Below, piece after piece: positions 5,816 to 8,829 of a DNA stretch of 8,829 nt; within the stretch, counting starts at the first letter, position 1; every line of letters begins with the position of its first letter. The notes beneath the pieces were generated by a model. The model saw only the letters and a list, made by a program, of their open reading frames with translations. It had not been told where the DNA came from and did not search any database. Made by a program: the position numbers and the translations under genes. The stretch is from NCBI GenBank assembly GCA_049509915.1, contig JBEKZL010000294.1, positions 1 to 8,829 on the forward strand. Direction: 5' to 3'. This stretch comes from JBEKYD01 sp049509915. GTDB taxonomy: Bacteria > Acidobacteriota > Terriglobia > Bryobacterales > Bryobacteraceae.

Positions 5816-5980
5816 CTAGGACTTGCGATTCGGACCGCCGTTTTTCTTGCTATGCTCCGCTACTCCCTTGGTTCCGCCAAGCGTGAGCTGCGTTGCCCGG
5901 CCAAACTCGGTGAAAACAGGAGTATTGTATTCTTTTCTCGTCACCATCGCTTGATTCGGACGGTCGTCTGGGTTCGTCAA
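5816..5980 (-). CDS. Lasso peptide precursor 1 (core GGTKGVAEHSKKNGGPNRKS)
   Basis: Starting from the TTG at 5980-5978, behind the strong SD at 5988-5995, the precursor has 54 residues, the same length as precursor 2; in-frame ATGs at 6004 and 5947 are alternatives. The leader has the recognition element YNTPVFTEFG and the terminal LTL with penultimate Thr. It differs from the other leader at five of 34 residues. The 20-residue core begins Gly-Gly and has Glu8, giving a predicted eight-residue ring and the tail HSKKNGGPNRKS. The tail is strongly basic (K11, K12, R18, K19) and has no aromatic residue except His9, so a basic side chain must plug the ring if a threaded lasso forms. It ends in Ser, the residue phosphorylated by HprK-like lasso kinases, and such a kinase is encoded upstream. 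The start lies about 40 bases after the cyclase stop, in the same transcript. Confidence 0.92.
   Translation of the reverse strand: MTNPDDRPNQAMVTRKEYNTPVFTEFGRATQLTLGGTKGVAEHSKKNGGPNRKS
5819..5878 (-). other. Predicted core peptide of precursor 1 (Gly1-Glu8 ring, C-terminal Ser)
   Basis: These 20 codons follow the leader's Thr-Leu. Predicted cleavage is before Gly-Gly, the macrolactam joins the Gly1 amine to the Glu8 side chain, and Ser20 is free for phosphorylation. The other core has Pro at position 20. Confidence 0.8.
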
Positions 5981-5987
5981 AATGGCG

Positions 5988-5995
5988 CCTCCCTT
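5988..5995 (-). promoter_or_regulatory. Shine-Dalgarno of precursor 1 (AAGGGAGG, TTG start)
   Basis: The minus strand reads AAGGGAGG, seven bases before TTG (5980-5978), identical in sequence and spacing to copy A. Conservation in both copies supports TTG as the working start of both precursors. Confidence 0.65.
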
Positions 5996-6022
5996 GATCA
6001 ACATAACACCCTTCGAGCGAAA

Positions 6023-7960
6023 TCAACAGTCGGAAATCCGATACCTTTGTTTTGCGTTTTCCATCCACGTGCGCAGCGAAAGGACCTGGAGCACCTCAAA
6101 CCAGGCATCATCCGCGTCGGCGTCAACGCTCCGATTGATTGCATTGCGGAACCGATCCAGGTTGACCAGATCCTCCAGTCCGCCGATAGCGGACGGATTT
6201 TCCAGAAGGCGAAGCGCTTCTTGCCGGGCTTGGCGAGACGCCAGATAATAATGGCGCCAGAGGCGCTCGCTCTTGTCCTGTCGCCAGCGCACAACATCGG
6301 GCACCAGATCCTTAAGCGACCGCCTCAGCACGTACTTGGTCCACCCGTTTCTAACCTTCCACTCTAAAGGCAGTCCGACGCAAAACTCCAGCAGGTCCCG
6401 ATCCTGGAACGGGTGGCGGGCTTCCACGCCGAAAGACGATGAAATGCGGTCGTATCGGTCGTTCGCCACGGCGAGGGACCCACTTGTTAGGGAGCGAAGG
6501 TGATATTCACGGCTACTCTCGGGTACCTTCCGGGCCGCCGCGTCATAAGCGAATATTCGCCCGTCCAGCCCCGCGGTTGCCGCCAGGCCCTCCGCTACAA
6601 GGCGGCCATCTGCGCCGCTCCACCCGCGGCGCAAAACCCGCAGGAACGGTTTCATCCTATCCGGAATCGCAATGGTACCGAGCATGAACGCGGCGGTCTG
6701 GGCAGAGTGGCGAAGTCCGCCAAATGTCATTCCGCCACAGGATCGCCAGGCCAACAGGGATGCCCGGAGCGTCCGGCCCAGGCTGCCGGTTTCCAGAAAC
6801 ACAGCTTGCAGGTCTGCCGGTTGCGAGGCTGCGACATCTCCATCCACGCCGTCCAGCACGGCCTTGCATCCATCCGCCGCCGCCGCCTTATAAATCGAGA
6901 GGCGAGGGTCTGTCATCCGCCAGTCAAAGGGGTCGTCGGTTCGTTCGAGAATCGGGGCGATGTGGGTCCTGAAGCACGTGTCCTCCGCTACCGGCAGCAC
7001 GGTAGGCGTTAGATTCAGGGCACCCGCAACCGCACGAATGAAAGGAGCCTCCGGGCACTTCACCGATGAGTCCGGTGTGCCCGAATAAACAAATCGCATG
7101 CGGGCGCCGGCCGAGTTCAACAGACGGTGAGCCACCGAGACAATCGAAGACGAGTCCACGCCTCCGCTCAGCATGTACCCGGTGTGTTCCGCACCTCTCA
7201 ACCTGCGCTCGACCGCGATCGAGAACCGCTCGCGGAAGGCTTCGCAGTATTCACTCTCGCTCCCGAACCGCGTGTCCGCAACCCGATCGAGAGACCAATA
7301 TCCACCATTGGTGTCCGACTGACGCCCCACCTTCATCCATGTGCCGGGCGCCAGTTTCAAAACCCCTTCGAAAAACGTGGCGGTGCAGTCCGACCACTCG
7401 AGGTAATCCACCAGAAACTCGGCAATGCGCGTTCTGTTGAATCCTCTCGGAACCGCCGGATGCGGCATGACGCCGCCGACCTCCGACGCAAAGACCAGGC
7501 AATCCGGAGACAGGTGATAGATGAACGGCTTCACCCCTGTCGGGTCGCGGGCGCAAAACATCTGGTCCGCCTTCTCATCGTACAGTGCGAACGCGAAATC
7601 GCCTCGCAGCTTGTCCGGGCTTTGCTCACCCCACCGGCAGTATGCGGCAACGATCAGTTCCCCGTCGCTCAAATCCGGAAGTGCTGCCCGCGGGAATCCC
7701 AGAGCCGCCGCCAGGTCGTCGCGATTGCCCAGCCGCACATCGGCTGCGATCCAGTATCCGGGGAATCGTTCATACCGCACGCACTCAAAGCGGGCCTCCG
7801 GTGTTGAGAAAAGAACCTGAACTCCCACGGCGGCATCCTTGCAAAGACCCGTCTGACGGCTATCCACTCCACGGTGCTTGATGGCGGCGAGCATGGTTTC
7901 CAGCAGAGCCGGGTCGACAGGCGCGCCTGTCCTCTGGAAGTACCCCGCTATTCCGCTCAT
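6023..7960 (-). CDS. Lasso peptide cyclase (asparagine synthetase-like C protein)
   Basis: This 645-residue protein has the two-domain form of asparagine synthetase B: an N-terminal class II glutamine amidotransferase-like domain (about 1-200, with RGDFAFALYD at 119-128 and ARDPTGVKPFIY at 137-148) and a C-terminal ATP-binding domain with the PP-loop SGGVDS (265-270). Lasso C proteins use ATP to adenylate the ring Asp/Glu side chain, which is then attacked by the core's first amine. Residue 2 is Ser (MSGIAG) where glutamine-dependent asparagine synthetases have the catalytic Cys, so glutamine hydrolysis is probably lost, as expected for a cyclase that needs no ammonia. It follows the B2 peptidase with an ATGA overlap and precedes precursor 1. 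Its last 220 bases or so are duplicated as a relic at 5209-5425. The function is well supported by context. Confidence 0.95.
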   Translation of the reverse strand: MSGIAGYFQRTGAPVDPALLETMLAAIKHRGVDSRQTGLCKDAAVGVQVLFSTPEARFECVRYERFPGYWIAADVRLGNRDDLAAALGFPRAALPDLSDGELIVAAYCRWGEQSPDKLRGDFAFALYDEKADQMFCARDPTGVKPFIYHLSPDCLVFASEVGGVMPHPAVPRGFNRTRIAEFLVDYLEWSDCTATFFEGVLKLAPGTWMKVGRQSDTNGGYWSLDRVADTRFGSESEYCEAFRERFSIAVERRLRGAEHTGYMLSGGVDSSSIVSVAHRLLNSAGARMRFVYSGTPDSSVKCPEAPFIRAVAGALNLTPTVLPVAEDTCFRTHIAPILERTDDPFDWRMTDPRLSIYKAAAADGCKAVLDGVDGDVAASQPADLQAVFLETGSLGRTLRASLLAWRSCGGMTFGGLRHSAQTAAFMLGTIAIPDRMKPFLRVLRRGWSGADGRLVAEGLAATAGLDGRIFAYDAAARKVPESSREYHLRSLTSGSLAVANDRYDRISSSFGVEARHPFQDRDLLEFCVGLPLEWKVRNGWTKYVLRRSLKDLVPDVVRWRQDKSERLWRHYYLASRQARQEALRLLENPSAIGGLEDLVNLDRFRNAINRSVDADADDAWFEVLQVLSLRTWMENAKQRYRISDC

Positions 7961-8388
7961 AGGACTCCATCCTCGATCGCTGCCAGCGGCGTGAGATTTT
8001 CCCCTTTGCCCCCGCCCAGCAGGACACGCCCGTCTGCCTCAAGCCATGCGTGCGCCTCGAAGTTCACCGCAGGGCTTCGTCCAACACCGATCCACAGCGT
8101 GGACTGGATCCCGGCTGCTTGAAGCAGAAACCTCAGCGCCAAGGCTCTCGACAGGCAGGTCGCCCCGGGCATTAACCGGCTAGCCATCCCCATGGCGCGG
8201 GCGGCGACCTCCGGGGATGGTCCTCTCCGCCTGGCGGCCAAATGGCCACACCGCCGAGAGAGCACCATTGGGAAGGGCAGGAATGCCATGCCGAAACGAA
8301 CCAGTGCAAGAATGACCCAGCAGGCCGTCAGCAAGAATAAGTGCCGGCCGCCGAAGCGCACTCCTTCTACGTAGCGCTTCAGACACAT
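7957..8388 (-). CDS. Lasso peptide leader peptidase B2 (transglutaminase-like)
   Basis: This 143-residue protein has the normal length for B2 proteins of the PF13471 transglutaminase-like superfamily, the cysteine proteases that cut the leader from the lasso precursor. The C-terminal half holds the expected catalytic residues: Cys78 in GATCLSRALALRFLLQAAG, His113 in FEAHAWLEADG and Asp119. The N-terminal half contains a hydrophobic stretch (about 17-43), as is usual for the family. There is no fused PqqD-like RiPP recognition domain, so a separate B1 protein is expected; none is found in this window. The ATG at 8388 lies ten bases inside the kinase gene and the TGA overlaps the cyclase ATG, so the three are translationally coupled. 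Confidence 0.94.
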   Translation of the reverse strand: MCLKRYVEGVRFGGRHLFLLTACWVILALVRFGMAFLPFPMVLSRRCGHLAARRRGPSPEVAARAMGMASRLMPGATCLSRALALRFLLQAAGIQSTLWIGVGRSPAVNFEAHAWLEADGRVLLGGGKGENLTPLAAIEDGVL

Positions 8389-8829
8389 AACACGGACGCC
8401 CGCCCCGGCTGTGACCTCAAAGGGACCGCATGCTGAAGTATCTGCTTGCGTACTTCTGGCATTCGACCGAAACTGCTGGGGTACACAAGCCTGAATGTCA
8501 GCCCCGCGGAAACCATCCCTCCCAGGGTAGAGAAGATAGCCCTCATCGCACCCGCTATCCTATCAGTCAGTATGAAACACGACTCAAGAAGCTTGCCAAC
8601 GGCGGCTGCGCCCGTAAGTGCCTCGATTCGGGTGTCCTCATCGGGAGAGGGATCCAGTACGTAAAGCCCACGCAGACAAGCCGGACTGGGCGAAAAGGGC
8701 AGACTCTCCCGATCACTCACCCTTCTCTTCTGAGTAAACTGTGCCACACCACTCATACTGGTGTCACCCGAGAACAACGCCTCCATCGAGGGAGGCCACA
8801 GCCGCACACCAGGATACGCCGGCACACCC
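8379..8829 (-). CDS. HprK-like lasso peptide kinase, C-terminal part (partial at right edge)
   Basis: The frame is open to the right edge; the GTG at 8825 is probably internal. The visible 148 residues match the C-terminal half of HPr-kinase-like proteins of RiPP clusters: YPGVRLWPPSMEAL (4-17), a KRRV segment, LRGLYVLDPSPDEDTRIEAL (51-70), a helical region, then FRLVYPSSFGRMPEVRKQIL. The YPG.RLWP and the closing 'RL.YP..f.r.pevr..i' patterns are typical. The P-loop part would lie outside the window. Homologues in paeninodin-type clusters phosphorylate the C-terminal Ser of the lasso precursor. Here precursor 1 ends in Ser and precursor 2 in Pro, so only one is a classical substrate. The stop overlaps the B2 start by ten bases. 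The family call is inferred from remembered motifs and context. Confidence 0.78.
   Translation of the reverse strand, partial: GVPAYPGVRLWPPSMEALFSGDTSMSGVAQFTQKRRVSDRESLPFSPSPACLRGLYVLDPSPDEDTRIEALTGAAAVGKLLESCFILTDRIAGAMRAIFSTLGGMVSAGLTFRLVYPSSFGRMPEVRKQILQHAVPLRSQPGRASVLCV

Larger units (their letters stand above)
5420..6244. repeat. Tandem duplication, copy B (ydcF-like relic, precursor 1, cyclase 3' end)
   Basis: This is the direct-repeat partner of 4694-5425, bounded by CGCCAG at 5420-5425 and 6239-6244. Here the cyclase is intact and the ydcF-like part is dead, the reciprocal of copy A, as expected for one simple tandem duplication. It carries 86 bases (about 5717-5802) absent from copy A. 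Confidence 0.9.

Noticed and set aside
5850..6068. 72-codon minus-strand frame across the cyclase end and precursor 1
   Set aside because: It is an out-of-frame reading of the precursor region; the true frame carries the lasso leader and core.
8779..8796. Inverted repeat GCCTCC-ATCGAG-GGAGGC as a terminator
   Set aside because: It lies inside the kinase coding frame and has no T-run; codons for a conserved part of the protein explain it.
1..8829. CRISPR array, tRNA, rRNA or insertion sequence
   Set aside because: No regularly spaced short repeats, no cloverleaf-like tRNA sequence, and no transposase frame or terminal inverted repeats were seen; the only sizeable repeat is the tandem duplication at 4694-6244.

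Overview
The window is GC-rich and packed with short-overlap genes. Most of it (about 530 to 8829) is one block of minus-strand genes that reads as a lasso-peptide (RiPP) biosynthetic operon with two precursor genes. The style suggests an environmental, high-GC Gram-negative bacterium, and an acidobacterial (Solibacter/Bryobacter-like) host is my best guess. That guess rests on gene content and composition only and is weak.

In transcription order (right to left) the block holds: the C-terminal part of an HprK-like lasso-peptide kinase running off the right edge; a B2-type transglutaminase-like leader peptidase; an asparagine-synthetase-like lasso cyclase (C protein); precursor gene 1 (core GGTKGVAEHSKKNGGPNRKS); two decayed gene fragments; precursor gene 2 (core GGSGKSVEVSGGNPGPKRHP); a YdcF/ElyC-type DUF218 membrane protein; a fused ABC exporter (D protein); a PF14907-type nucleotidyltransferase; a 68-residue protein of unknown function; and a small VanZ-like membrane protein. 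No PqqD-like B1 (RiPP recognition element) is present inside the window; it probably lies beyond the right edge.

The second precursor arose by a tandem duplication that can be read directly. The unit runs from inside the ydcF-like gene, through the precursor, into the 3' end of the cyclase gene. It therefore left a dead cyclase tail and a dead ydcF start back to back between the two precursors. The junction sits on the 6-base microhomology CGCCAG, found at 4694-4699, 5420-5425 and 6239-6244. The precursor leaders are about 93% identical in DNA, but the core codons differ at half of their bases, so the core changed much faster than even the dead flanks.

Inferred roles: the B proteins bind and remove the leader, the cyclase joins Gly1 to Glu8 (8-residue ring), the kinase (and perhaps the nucleotidyltransferase) modifies the C-terminal tail, and the ABC protein exports the product. 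Only one core ends in Ser, the known target of lasso kinases.

On the left edge, on the plus strand and convergent with the operon, lies an MNT/HEPN pair (the tail of a minimal nucleotidyltransferase and a complete HEPN protein), a toxin-antitoxin-like module unrelated to the lasso genes.
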